Assembly (NCBI GenBank): GCA_041741895.1
Contig: JBGSJO010000057.1
Span: 1 to 45,753, forward strand
DNA: 45,753 nucleotides
Source of the DNA: Allopontixanthobacter sp041741895
GTDB lineage: Bacteria; Pseudomonadota; Alphaproteobacteria; Sphingomonadales; Sphingomonadaceae
Direction: 5' to 3'
A model generated the notes under the pieces. The model saw nothing but the letters and a program-made list of their open reading frames with translations. It searched no databases and was not told where the DNA came from. Each line of letters begins with the position of its first letter. The first letter of the stretch is position 1. Below are positions 31,637-40,515 of this stretch, piece by piece. The position numbers and the translations under genes are program-made.

Positions 31637-33868
31637 CTATTCAGGCGGCACTACCCCATGGCGCTCCAGAAAGCTGAAAATCGTGTTCCACAAATGCGGG
31701 CTGATTTGCTCGCCCGATACACGGTGCGTGTAGCCGGGGTAGAGCATCATTTCGAAAGGCCGGTTTGCTCCCTGCAATTTTGCGATCAGTTCCGACGAAT
31801 TTTCGAACACGACATTATCGTCCGCCATGCCGTGGATCAGCAGCAGCGGATCGGTCATTTTCTCCGCATCAGGGATAGCACTGGACCTGTCATAGGCGTC
31901 CGGCACTTCGCGCGGGTCGCCCATAAAACGTTCGGTGTAATGGGTGTCGTACAGATCCCAGCGCGTGACGGGCGCACCTGAAATACCCGCTGCATACAGG
32001 CCAGGATCGTCCTGAAGCTGTTTCAGCGTCATGTAGCCGCCATAGGACCAGCCATAGAGCGCGATCTTGTCAGGATCGACGATATCGAGTGACTTCAGAA
32101 AGTCCGCCCCGGCCTTCTGGTCGGCCACCTCGACCCCGCCCATTGCGCGGTAAAGGGGCTGTTCGAATGCCACGCCGCGATTGGCGCTGCCGCGATTGTC
32201 GATCTGGAAATAGATATAGCCCTTGTCGGCAATTGCCTGCGGCAGGGCGCCGTTCCACTCACGGTTGACAGTTTGCGGACCGGGTCCGCCGTAATGTTGG
32301 AACAGTACCGGATATTTCTTGCCCGGCTCCATCCTGGGCTTGATCATCATCCAGTACAGATCGGTGACCCCGTCAGCAGCCTTTATCGTCCCGTATTCAG
32401 GGGCCACATGACTGGAAAGATGCATGCTGTAAGGATGGGACGCATCCAGCGTATTTTCTTCAACCCAGGCCAGCATGGTGCCCGACATATCGGCCAGATA
32501 GGTCTGCGGGGGCTGGTTTTCGTTTGACCGCGTCACCAACAATGTCTGACCGGTCTTGTCCATTTTGGCGCTGGCCGCCCAGCCGGTATCGGTCAGGCGT
32601 GTGACGCTGCCGGGCATGGCAAGGTCGGTCTGATAGACCGACTGGGCCAGAACATCGTCACGGTTGCCGGTGAAATAGACGAGGCCTGCTTCCTCGTTCA
32701 CGCCGACCAGTTCGCTCGCCACCCAGTCGCCGCCGGTCAACGCGGTCCAGTTACCATCAGCAAAACGGTAGAAATGCCCAAAGCCGCTGCGTTCCGACCA
32801 CCATAGCAGACTGCCGTCTTTCAGGAATTTGTAATTGTCGGACAGGTTGATCCAGTAATCCTTTGTCGCGGCAGTCTCCGTAAACAGGATCTCGCTCGCG
32901 CCCGTTGCAGGATCGACCTTGAGCATATCGAGCACGGTCTGCGCACGGTTTTGCCGCTGCACATACAGCGCGCTGCCATCGGGGGCCCAATCGACGCGGG
33001 CAAGATAGATATCCGTTTCAGGACCGAGATCGACCTGCACCTGCCCACTACCATCGGGGTTCATCACGAATAGCTGGACAATCGCATTGTCGCTGCCCGC
33101 CACGGGATAACGTTGGTCGAACACTTTCGTCCCGGTCGCGCCAATTGCCGCGCGGGTAACCACGCCGACCGGGCTTTCATCGGTGCGCTGAACGGCGATC
33201 CGGTCATCATCCGGTGACCACCAATAGCCGGTTAGCCGGGCCATTTCTTCTTGCGCGACAAATTCCGCCTCGCCCCAGCGGATCAGCTCCCCTTCCTTCG
33301 GGGTGATTGGCTGAGCCTCTGCGCCAGTGGGGCCAACCCACAACTGGCGGTCACGGACAAAGGATAGATAAGTGCTTTTGGGGCTCAATCCGGGATTGAG
33401 TTCGCTTTCCTCCGTATCCGTCAGCCGTTTGACCGTACTATCCAGATTGGCGAGATATAGATCGCCATCCAGCGGCACCAGCATCGCGGCACTATCGGCG
33501 GTCCATTCATAGGTCACGATGCCAGACAGATTGCCGATCCGCTGCCGTTCACGCTGCATCTTTTCGTCTTCGGACAATTCGCGGCCCGAACCCAGTTTCT
33601 CGGAATCGACCAGCATCGACCAGTGTTCAGTCTGCCGGTCATAGCCCCACAGATCATAGCGATCCTTGTCAGTATCGCGGTTCCGCAGCAGCGTGAGATA
33701 GCGCCCATCGGGCGACAATTTGACCCCGCGCGGGGCCGGTCCATTCAGGCTGGGGCTGGCAAAGACCTGTTCGAAGGTGAGGTCCGCAGATTTTTTCATG
33801 TCTTGGTCTTCCGCATACGTCGGCGCGGTGAAAGCAAATGTCGCAGCAACAGCAAGCAATAGGCGCAT
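31637..33868 (-). CDS. dipeptidyl-peptidase IV-type serine peptidase (S9B)
   Basis: An exported prolyl peptidase (743 aa) that removes X-Pro dipeptides from peptides. There is a clean signal peptide (1-19, cut after TYA) and a beta-propeller domain. The diagnostic double Glu lies in FVAQEEMARLTGYWWSPD. The C-terminal alpha/beta hydrolase has Ser608 in GWSYGG, Asp683 in MADDN and His715 in GYTHR. All catalytic and substrate-amine-binding residues expected for DPP IV are present. Such enzymes are abundant in sphingomonads that feed on peptides. It stands alone between rplS and asd. Confidence 0.93.
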   Translation of the reverse strand: MRLLLAVAATFAFTAPTYAEDQDMKKSADLTFEQVFASPSLNGPAPRGVKLSPDGRYLTLLRNRDTDKDRYDLWGYDRQTEHWSMLVDSEKLGSGRELSEDEKMQRERQRIGNLSGIVTYEWTADSAAMLVPLDGDLYLANLDSTVKRLTDTEESELNPGLSPKSTYLSFVRDRQLWVGPTGAEAQPITPKEGELIRWGEAEFVAQEEMARLTGYWWSPDDDRIAVQRTDESPVGVVTRAAIGATGTKVFDQRYPVAGSDNAIVQLFVMNPDGSGQVQVDLGPETDIYLARVDWAPDGSALYVQRQNRAQTVLDMLKVDPATGASEILFTETAATKDYWINLSDNYKFLKDGSLLWWSERSGFGHFYRFADGNWTALTGGDWVASELVGVNEEAGLVYFTGNRDDVLAQSVYQTDLAMPGSVTRLTDTGWAASAKMDKTGQTLLVTRSNENQPPQTYLADMSGTMLAWVEENTLDASHPYSMHLSSHVAPEYGTIKAADGVTDLYWMMIKPRMEPGKKYPVLFQHYGGPGPQTVNREWNGALPQAIADKGYIYFQIDNRGSANRGVAFEQPLYRAMGGVEVADQKAGADFLKSLDIVDPDKIALYGWSYGGYMTLKQLQDDPGLYAAGISGAPVTRWDLYDTHYTERFMGDPREVPDAYDRSSAIPDAEKMTDPLLLIHGMADDNVVFENSSELIAKLQGANRPFEMMLYPGYTHRVSGEQISPHLWNTIFSFLERHGVVPPE

Positions 33869-33944
33869 TTCAAAGGAATCCCTTTCTATCCGTATTTGCC
33901 GGGCCTAGCGCGCCTCGGCGCGTAGGCAAAGCATGCCCGCCAAG

Positions 33945-33977
33945 AAAAAAGGCGCCCCGGCCTTGCCGGAACGCCCC
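33945..33977 (-). terminator. rho-independent terminator after rplS
   Basis: On the minus strand GGCGTTCCGGC-aag-GCCGGGGCGCC forms an 11-bp stem with two G-T pairs and a three-base loop, followed by six T residues. It ends the ffh-rpsP-rimM-trmD-rplS transcript. Confidence 0.9.
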
Positions 33978-34001
33978 ACTTCAATCTTCTGCCTGCAAGC
34001 T

Positions 34002-34370
34002 TTATGCCTTCGGAGCGTGATCCCGACGTTCGGCGATACGAGCGCGCTTACCGGTGAGGCCGCGAAGATAATATAGCTTGGCGCGGCGCACGATACCGCG
34101 GCGAACCACGGTGATGCTGTCCACGATTGGCGCATAGAGCGGGAACACGCGTTCCACACCTTCGCCAAAGCTCATCTTGCGCACGGTGAAGTTGCTGCCC
34201 ATGCCGCGGTTGCTGCGGGCGATGCAGACGCCTTCGAACATCTGGATACGCTCACGCGTGCCTTCGACGACCTTGACGCCGACACGAACAGTGTCGCCTG
34301 CGCGGAAATTCGGTATTTCTTTCGCCGCCTTGGAAATTTCTTCGGCTTCGATCTGCTGGATAAGGTTCAT
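34002..34370 (-). CDS. rplS: 50S ribosomal protein L19
   Basis: 122 residues at the subunit interface. FRAGDTVRVGVKVVEGTRERIQMFEGVCIARSN and FTVRKMSFGEGVERVFPLYAP are the standard L19 blocks. The ATG overlaps the trmD stop (ATGA). Last gene of the operon, followed by a terminator. Confidence 0.97.
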   Translation of the reverse strand: MNLIQQIEAEEISKAAKEIPNFRAGDTVRVGVKVVEGTRERIQMFEGVCIARSNRGMGSNFTVRKMSFGEGVERVFPLYAPIVDSITVVRRGIVRRAKLYYLRGLTGKRARIAERRDHAPKA

Positions 34371-35113
34371 TGACCCTGGTCCTCATTTTCCTGTCGCGCG
34401 TCAGAGGCAGATCGGTCCCGAACGCCACTATGACGTTCCCAAAGGTCCGGCCTGCGTAACCGTGTATGATCTTCCGACATGGCTTTACGCCATGCAGCGA
34501 TTTTCGCATGATCCCCCGATCGCAACACTTCGGGGATCGTGCGCCCTTCCCATTCCTGGGGCCGGGTATAGTGGGGATATTCTAGAAGGCCTTGTTCAAA
34601 GCTTTCCTCGGTACCACTCGAAGCCGCGCCCATTACGCCGGGAAGCAGCCGAATGCAAGCGTCGAGTATCATCAGCGCAGCCGGTTCCCCGCCCGACAAA
34701 ACAATGTCCCCGACGGAGACTTCCTCGACATCGCGCCCTTCGAAAATCCTCTCGTCGAAACCTTCGAAACGGCCGCACAGGATGGTGACCCCAGGCCCTG
34801 CCGCCAGTTCGCGAATCCGCGCCTGCGAAATCGGCTTTCCGCGCGGGGTCATTGCCAGCAACGGGGCACCTGGATTGCCGCTGCGCGCATGGTCGATCGC
34901 CGCCGCCAGCACATCCGCTTTGAGGACCATTCCTGCCCCGCCGCCGGCGGGAGTATCGTCAACCGTGCGGTGCCTGTCCGCCGCGAAATCGCGGATCTGC
35001 ACGGTACCCAGCGACCACCTCCCCTCGGCCAGCGCCCGCCCCGCCAGCGACACGCCAAGCGGCCCGGGAAACATCTCCGGATACAGGGTGAGGATGGTGG
35101 CGGCGAAGGTCAT
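34367..35113 (-). CDS. trmD: tRNA (guanine-N1-)-methyltransferase
   Basis: Adds the methyl group at G37 of tRNAs reading CNN codons and prevents frameshifting (248 aa). The trefoil-knot SAM site is visible as LCGRFEGFDERI, SVGDIVLSGGEPAALMILDACIRLLPGVMG and the HYTRPQEWEG segment; DDTPAGGGAGMVLKADV is conserved near the N-terminus. It starts eight bases after rimM and its stop overlaps rplS. Confidence 0.97.
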   Translation of the reverse strand: MTFAATILTLYPEMFPGPLGVSLAGRALAEGRWSLGTVQIRDFAADRHRTVDDTPAGGGAGMVLKADVLAAAIDHARSGNPGAPLLAMTPRGKPISQARIRELAAGPGVTILCGRFEGFDERIFEGRDVEEVSVGDIVLSGGEPAALMILDACIRLLPGVMGAASSGTEESFEQGLLEYPHYTRPQEWEGRTIPEVLRSGDHAKIAAWRKAMSEDHTRLRRPDLWERHSGVRDRSASDARQENEDQGQ

Positions 35114-35121
35114 TTGAATAT

Positions 35122-35643
35122 TTAATCAACCACGAAAGCGGAATCGATTACCATGCCGCTTGCGCTCCATTGCGGCACTGCATCCCTGTTCATCGGAACC
35201 ATGAAGCGTTTGCCGGGTTTGCCGTCCACTGGTGGTCGCTCGACTTCCAGAATGTCGCCAGCGCCGAAGTTCAGCACCTGGACGACAGTGCCCAGCGCCT
35301 CGCCAGTTTCTGAGGTGGCGGGCAGGCCAAGCAGGTCAGCGTGGTAATATTCGCCTTCCGCCAATTCGGGGAAGTCGGCGCGGGTGATGGTCAGCGCGGT
35401 TCCGCGCAGCTTTTCTGCCGTGTTCCGGTCCGTGCATTCGGCGAACCGGGCGATCGCACCGCCCTTGTTATCGTCGCGGATTTTCTGGAGCGTGAATGCT
35501 CCATCGTTGAAGCCTTTATAGCACTTCAATTCTACCCAGCCTTCACCGAACAGTTTCAGGCGGACTTCGCCCGTCACACCATGCGCACCGATAATGGCTG
35601 CCAGGGTTACTGGCGATGGTGTGACGGGTTTGCCTCGTGACAA
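35122..35643 (-). CDS. rimM: 16S rRNA processing factor RimM
   Basis: A 173-residue ribosome assembly protein that binds the S19 region of the 30S head. AAIIGAHGVTGEVRLK is the N-terminal barrel and EGEYYHADLLGLPA and ILEVERPP mark the PRC-barrel linker. The only sensible start is TTG 35643, six bases after the rpsP stop; no ATG precedes the conserved VTLAAIIGAHG. A start this weak directly behind rpsP would keep RimM scarcer than S16. Confidence 0.93.
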   Translation of the reverse strand: MSRGKPVTPSPVTLAAIIGAHGVTGEVRLKLFGEGWVELKCYKGFNDGAFTLQKIRDDNKGGAIARFAECTDRNTAEKLRGTALTITRADFPELAEGEYYHADLLGLPATSETGEALGTVVQVLNFGAGDILEVERPPVDGKPGKRFMVPMNRDAVPQWSASGMVIDSAFVVD

Positions 35644-35648
35644 AGGGA

Positions 35649-36236
35649 TCAGCCCTCGGTCTTTTCTTCGGAAGCAGCTTCTTCAGCTGGAGCTTCTTCA
35701 GCTGGAGCTTCTTCAGCGGCAACCTCTTCAGCGGGAGCCTCTTCAGCGGGAGCCTCTTCGGCTGGAGCTTGTTCAGGTGCAGCTTCTTCAGGTGCAGCTT
35801 CTTCAGCAGGCGCGTCAGCAGCTACTTCTTCAACAGCCGCTTCTTCAGCTGGTGCAGCCTTGGCTTCTTCCAAGGCAGCCTTCGCAGCTTCATCGGCCGC
35901 TGCAGCTTTTTGAGCCTTTTCTTCAGCGCGTTCCACGGCCTTTTCGCCCGGCTTAGCCTTGTTCGGGTTGTTGCGCGCAGCACGCTCGAGAACACCAGCG
36001 GCGTCCAGGAAACGGGCGACACGGTCGCTTGGCTTGCCGCCAACGCCGAGCCAGTAACGCGCGCGGTCTTCGTTCAGCGTCACGCGCTTTTCGTCATCCT
36101 TTGCGAGCAGCGGATTGTAGGTGCCGATCTGTTCAAGATATTTGCCGTCGCGCGGCGCGCGTTGGTCAGCCGCTACGATCCGGTAGTAAGGACGTTTCTT
36201 GGAACCACCGCGCGAAAGACGGAGTGCAATTGCCAT
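35649..36236 (-). CDS. rpsP: 30S ribosomal protein S16 with long Ala/Glu/Pro tail
   Basis: The first 90 residues are ordinary S16 (MAIALRLSRGGSKKRPYYRI, APRDGKYLEQIGTYNPL). They are followed by a charged linker and about 75 residues made almost wholly of Ala, Glu and Pro in repeating EEAPA words, giving 195 residues against 80-90 in most bacteria. AAGG precedes the ATG by a few bases, and the spacer behind ffh is strongly AT-rich, which may hold an internal promoter. The tail should be extended and strongly acidic; its role is unknown. Confidence 0.96.
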   Translation of the reverse strand: MAIALRLSRGGSKKRPYYRIVAADQRAPRDGKYLEQIGTYNPLLAKDDEKRVTLNEDRARYWLGVGGKPSDRVARFLDAAGVLERAARNNPNKAKPGEKAVERAEEKAQKAAAADEAAKAALEEAKAAPAEEAAVEEVAADAPAEEAAPEEAAPEQAPAEEAPAEEAPAEEVAAEEAPAEEAPAEEAASEEKTEG

Positions 36237-36269
36237 AGTGTATTACCTTTCAAATATAAGTATCTGTAA

Positions 36270-37703
36270 TTATTTCTTGTTTAGTAAATTTTTAAGATCG
36301 GGTGGGAGATTGCCCATGCCGCCGCTGGGCCCACCGAGCCCGGGCATGGCAGCACCCATTCCGCCTTTTCCGAACAATGCGCCGAGGCCCTTCAGCCCGC
36401 CCATCTTGCGGATTTGTTTCATTGCCTTGGACATTTCCTGATGCATTTTAAGCAGGCGGTTTACGTCCTGCACTTGCATCCCGGCACCGGCAGCGACGCG
36501 TTTCTTGCGCTTGGCATTCAGCAGAGCGGGGTTGGCGCGTTCTTTCGGCGTCATCGACCCTATCACCGCGTCCATATGGATCAGAACCTTGTCGTCCATC
36601 CCGCTCTGGGCTATCGCGGCCTTGGCCTTTTTTATGCCCGGCATCATCCCGGCCAGCATGCCAAGGCCGCCCATGTTCTGCATCTGCTGCAACTGGGTGC
36701 GCAGATCATTGAGGTCGAACAACCCCTTCGACATCCGGCGCGCTTGTTCCTCGGCATCTTCAGCGTTGATCGTGGCAGCCGCTTTTTCAACCAGGCTGAC
36801 GACATCGCCCATACCCAGGATGCGGTTAGCGATCCGGCTGGGCTGGAACGGTTCGATCGCGTCCAGTTTCTCACCCGTGCCGGCAAATTTGATTGGCTTG
36901 CCGGTGACATGGCGCATGGACAGCGCCGCACCGCCGCGCGCATCGCCGTCCATCCGGGTCAGGATCACACCAGTCAGGCTGACCTCGTGCGAGAAATTCT
37001 GCGCGACATTAACCGCATCCTGCCCGGTCAGCGCATCGACCACCAGCAACACTTCTGTCGGCGTAGTGATGGAAGCAACCGCCTTCATTTCCGCCATCAA
37101 CGCTTCATCGACATGGAGGCGGCCCGCAGTATCGAGCAGCAACACATCTGCATTCTGAAGCCGCGCAGATTCGAGAGCCCGGCGCGCGATATCGACCGGC
37201 TGCTGACCCGCAACGATCGGCAGGGTGGCAACGTCGATTTGCGTGCCGAGGACGGCGAGCTGTTCCTGAGCAGCGGGACGATTGACGTCGAGCGAGGCCA
37301 TCAGGGTCTTCTTGCCATGCTTTTCGCGGATGAATTTCGCGAGCTTTGCCGTCGTAGTGGTTTTACCTGATCCCTGCAGCCCGACCATCATGATCACGAC
37401 CGGCGGCTTCGCGTCTAGGTTCAGGCCTTCCTGCGTCTCCCCGCCCAGCGTTTCGATCAGTTCGTCATTGACGATCTTGACCACTTGCTGGCCCGGCGTG
37501 ACCGATCGGAGAACCTCAGCGCCGATCGCCTTTTCGGTGACCCGGTCAACGAAACGGCGAACCACCGGCAGGGCAACATCGGCTTCCAGCAAGGCAACGC
37601 GCACTTCGCGCATCGCATCGCGGACATCCTGTTCAGAGAGAGCACCACGCCCGCGCAGCTTGTCGAACACTCCGCCAAGGCGGTCGGATAGACTGTCAAA
37701 CAT
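36270..37703 (-). CDS. ffh: signal recognition particle GTPase Ffh
   Basis: Binds signal sequences and 4.5S RNA and delivers ribosomes to the membrane (477 aa). The N domain is followed by the G motifs GLQGSGKTTT (108-117), DVNRPAA, DTAGR and TRMDGDARGGAA. The Met-rich M domain carries the RNA-binding segment and GSMTPKERANP. It ends in a Gly/Met-rich tail (GKGGMGAAMPGLGG). First gene of the conserved ffh-rpsP-rimM-trmD-rplS operon. Confidence 0.97.
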   Translation of the reverse strand: MFDSLSDRLGGVFDKLRGRGALSEQDVRDAMREVRVALLEADVALPVVRRFVDRVTEKAIGAEVLRSVTPGQQVVKIVNDELIETLGGETQEGLNLDAKPPVVIMMVGLQGSGKTTTTAKLAKFIREKHGKKTLMASLDVNRPAAQEQLAVLGTQIDVATLPIVAGQQPVDIARRALESARLQNADVLLLDTAGRLHVDEALMAEMKAVASITTPTEVLLVVDALTGQDAVNVAQNFSHEVSLTGVILTRMDGDARGGAALSMRHVTGKPIKFAGTGEKLDAIEPFQPSRIANRILGMGDVVSLVEKAAATINAEDAEEQARRMSKGLFDLNDLRTQLQQMQNMGGLGMLAGMMPGIKKAKAAIAQSGMDDKVLIHMDAVIGSMTPKERANPALLNAKRKKRVAAGAGMQVQDVNRLLKMHQEMSKAMKQIRKMGGLKGLGALFGKGGMGAAMPGLGGPSGGMGNLPPDLKNLLNKK

Positions 37704-38249
37704 AGTCCTCGCTCCTCCGCCGCAGCCTGTGCAGCGCTAAATGCCAAAAACGCCAGCGAACGAAACCTCGTTGGCCAGCGTGCGGGATTTTCCCGACTAA
37801 ATCATCTCTGCATCGGACCATTATGCTGTATTTTGAGTCAGGTCGAGGCGAAAGCGGTGGAGGTTCGTGACCCTGCGCGCAGCGTAGCTTTGGCTACGTG
37901 AGCACCGGAAGCGCGAAGATCCGCCGTTTGCAGCCCGTCCTGGCGCAAAAGACAGGATAATGGTAGAGTCTAGCGGGAACTTGACCCCAAAATCCATCCA
38001 GCCGGATCAAAACGATATTCTGACCCTGCTAGCGTTGGGCCCGTTGCAGCAAACTCCGGCAATTTGCAACCGCAAATTTGCGATCCGGTGGTGGCGCCCT
38101 CCTGCCATTTTGAGATTACGACCAATTTAACCTGCCGTCCTGATGTGCAAGTGACTTAATCCCACCGTTGGCTGGCCCGCCACTGTCGAAGCCTATGGCG
38201 ATCCTGAAATCAAACGTTGTTCATCATCCGCGGCCCCAGTCATCGAGGA
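37704..38249. other. 546-bp intergenic region without a gene
   Basis: No plausible coding frame is present. The part next to ffh carries a small hairpin CGGGA-ttt-TCCCG (37783-37795) and must hold the ffh promoter. The stretch 37841-37950 contains the hairpin CGTAGC-tttg-GCTACG (37883-37898) and looks like an intergenic element that I believe recurs in related genomes. The remainder shows nothing recognisable. Confidence 0.5.
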
Positions 38250-39626
38250 TCAGCCCAAGGCCCGCAGTTTCGGCAGCGCCTCGTCCAGGGCGCGGCGGAT
38301 GATGCCCACCATCTCGTCGATCTGCGCTGTGGCGATGATCAGCGGCGGGCACATCACGATGCTGTCGCGAATGCCGCGAACCATCAGCCCGTTAGCGATG
38401 CACAGATCGCGAACTATCGGACCGGCGGTCCCCTCCGCCCCGCCAAAACGCGCGCCGCTAGCCTTGTCGGCCACGATCTCAACCGCGCCGAGCAGGCCGA
38501 CCGACCGGGTCTGGCCCACCAGTTCGTGATCGTCGAGGCTGGCCAGCGCCCGGGCGAGATAGGGGCCCGTTTCATTCCCGGTCCGTGCGACCAGCCCCTC
38601 ACGCTCGATAATCTCGATATTGCGCAGCGCCACGGCAGCGGCAACCGGGTGGCCCGAATAGGTGAAACCATGGACGAAATCGCCGCCAGTCTTCATCACC
38701 TTGATCACTTCGGCGGATGCGGCGGTGGCAGAAATCGGCATATAGCCCGATGACAGGCCCTTCGCCATCGGCATGATGTCGGGCGTCACGCCCACGGTCT
38801 CGTGCCCCCACATCTTGCCGGTGCGGCCAAAGCCGGTGATGACCTCGTCACATATCAGCAATATGCCGTATTTTTGGCAGATTGCCTGAACTTGCGGCCA
38901 GTAGTTCTTCGGCGGAATGATCACCCCGCCCGCGCCCTGCACCGGCTCGCCGATGAAGGCGGCGACATTTTCCGATCCGACTTGGAGGATGCGCTCCTCG
39001 ATCGCCTGCGCACAGGCGGTGCCGAAATCCTCTTCGGTCATGTCGCGGCCTTCATTATACCAATATGGCTGGCGGACGTGTTCGATGCCGGGGATCGGCA
39101 GGCCGGGCGTGGCATGCATCGCCTTCATGCCGCCCAGCGAAACGCCGGCAACGGTCGATCCGTGATAGGCATTCCAACGGCTGATGAAGATTTGCCGCTT
39201 GGGCTGCCCCTTCAGTTCCCAATAGCGGCGGACCATCCGGAAGACGGTGTCATTCGCCTCGCTGCCGGAAGAGTTGAAGAAGACATGCGGCAGGCGGCCA
39301 TTGGTGAGGCTAGCGATCTTTTCGGCCAGAAGGACCGTGGGCGGCGTCGCGGTCTTGAAAAAGGTGTTATAGAAGGGCAGTTCGCGCATCTGATCGGAGG
39401 CGACATCGGCGAGTTCCTCGCGCCCGTAGCCCACATTGACGCACCACAGCCCGGCCATGCCATCGAGGATGCGGTTGCCGTCTCCATCATGGATATAGCA
39501 GCCATCGGCGTGAGTGATGATCCGGCTGCCGCCAAGGTTCTCGATTTCCTGCCAGTCAGCCTGCGCGGGCAGATGGTGCGCCACATCAAGGCGGCGGAGA
39601 GCGGCGATATCGTAATTGCGTGGCAT
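38250..39626 (-). CDS. spuC: putrescine-pyruvate aminotransferase
   Basis: A class III PLP-dependent transaminase (458 aa) that would convert putrescine to 4-aminobutyraldehyde with pyruvate as acceptor. Asp260 in CDEVITGFGRTG contacts the cofactor ring, Lys289 in MAKGLSSGYMP forms the Schiff base, and FNSSGSEAND (117-126) and NAYHGSTVAG are family marks. Sequence alone cannot exclude another omega-transaminase, but the operon (polyamine importer, aminobutyraldehyde dehydrogenase, gamma-Glu-GABA hydrolase) supports SpuC. It is the last gene of the operon, behind a 144-bp spacer with two hairpins. Confidence 0.87.
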   Translation of the reverse strand: MPRNYDIAALRRLDVAHHLPAQADWQEIENLGGSRIITHADGCYIHDGDGNRILDGMAGLWCVNVGYGREELADVASDQMRELPFYNTFFKTATPPTVLLAEKIASLTNGRLPHVFFNSSGSEANDTVFRMVRRYWELKGQPKRQIFISRWNAYHGSTVAGVSLGGMKAMHATPGLPIPGIEHVRQPYWYNEGRDMTEEDFGTACAQAIEERILQVGSENVAAFIGEPVQGAGGVIIPPKNYWPQVQAICQKYGILLICDEVITGFGRTGKMWGHETVGVTPDIMPMAKGLSSGYMPISATAASAEVIKVMKTGGDFVHGFTYSGHPVAAAVALRNIEIIEREGLVARTGNETGPYLARALASLDDHELVGQTRSVGLLGAVEIVADKASGARFGGAEGTAGPIVRDLCIANGLMVRGIRDSIVMCPPLIIATAQIDEMVGIIRRALDEALPKLRALG

Positions 39627-39652
39627 GATTGGGATTCCTCAATGTCCTGACA

Positions 39653-39704
39653 GGCCGCCCCGGGCGGCCGGATAGATGCAAGTTGCAAGGCGGCGCGATC
39701 CGCC
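39653..39704 (-). promoter_or_regulatory. two hairpins between puuD and spuC
   Basis: The perfect stem GGCCGCC-ccg-GGCGGCC (39653-39669) and a second stem GGCGG-cgcgat-CCGCC (39689-39704) lie in the spacer. Neither is followed by a T-run on the transcribed strand, so they look more like mRNA processing or stability elements than terminators. Confidence 0.5.
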
Positions 39705-39770
39705 AGCACCCCATTCAGGGAGAAAAGCACAGCCTCGCGAGATAGCGGTCGTAACGATGAACCCTGATGT

Positions 39771-40502
39771 TCACAGCTCACCCCGCAATGCCTTGCCCAG
39801 CAGGCAAAAATAGGCCTGGCTGTCGGGATTGTCGTCAGCATCCCATTCGGGGTGCCACTGCACCGCCAGCAGGGGTGCGCCATTGGGCCGGGCGCTGAAG
39901 GCCTCGACCAACCCGTCGCTCGCAGTGGCTTCGATCTCGAGGCCGCCGGCAAGATCGCCGACACCCTGAAAGTGAACCGAATTGACGGCGGTTCGCTGCT
40001 TGCCAATCCCGTTCGCCAGCATTCCTCCAGCAGCAAGTTCGACCTCGTGAAAATGGTCGAACATCTTCTCCAGGTCGTTTTCTTCGGGCGAGTGGTGGCG
40101 GAGCAATTCGTCATTGCTCGCGGTATCGCGGCGCAGCGTTCCGCCCAGCGCGACATTGATTTCCTGAAAGCCGCGACAGATACCGAACACTGGCTTTCCA
40201 GTGTCAATCATCTGTCGGACAATGCCCAGAGAAGCCTCGTCGCGCGCCCTGTCATAAGGCCCGAAGCCTTCATCTCCGCCATAGCGGGACGGCTCTATGT
40301 TCGAAGGCGAGCCGGTCAGCAGGATTCCGTCGAGCCGCCCGACCACTTCAGAGACGTCCATCAGATCGGGCAGCGAGGGCACCAGCAACGCCGCGGCATC
40401 CGCGTAATGCATCGCCGCACGAGCATAGCGATTCATCACCGCTTGCCCGATTTCGCTGCCAACCATCCGGTTGCAAGCGGTAATTCCGATTACTGGACGC
40501 AT
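39771..40502 (-). CDS. puuD: gamma-glutamyl-GABA hydrolase (class I glutamine amidotransferase-like)
   Basis: Releases GABA and glutamate from gamma-glutamyl-GABA (243 aa). Nucleophile Cys109 in FGICRGFQEINVALGGTL and the His217-Glu219 pair in QWHPEWD form the triad, and TGSPSNIEPSRYGG is typical of PuuD. ATG 40502 (MRPVIGITAC) is the family start; the open frame upstream overlaps the dehydrogenase gene. Its substrate is made by the PuuA route, of which no other enzyme is encoded within the window, so it may recycle glutamylated polyamine products made elsewhere. Confidence 0.87.
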   Translation of the reverse strand: MRPVIGITACNRMVGSEIGQAVMNRYARAAMHYADAAALLVPSLPDLMDVSEVVGRLDGILLTGSPSNIEPSRYGGDEGFGPYDRARDEASLGIVRQMIDTGKPVFGICRGFQEINVALGGTLRRDTASNDELLRHHSPEENDLEKMFDHFHEVELAAGGMLANGIGKQRTAVNSVHFQGVGDLAGGLEIEATASDGLVEAFSARPNGAPLLAVQWHPEWDADDNPDSQAYFCLLGKALRGEL

Positions 40503-40515
40503 TGGCGAGGCTGCC

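Noticed and set aside
35649..35830. Repeat tract in rpsP as a separate mobile repeat
   Set aside because: It is in frame and codes for the continuous Ala/Glu/Pro tail of S16, so it is a coding low-complexity tract.
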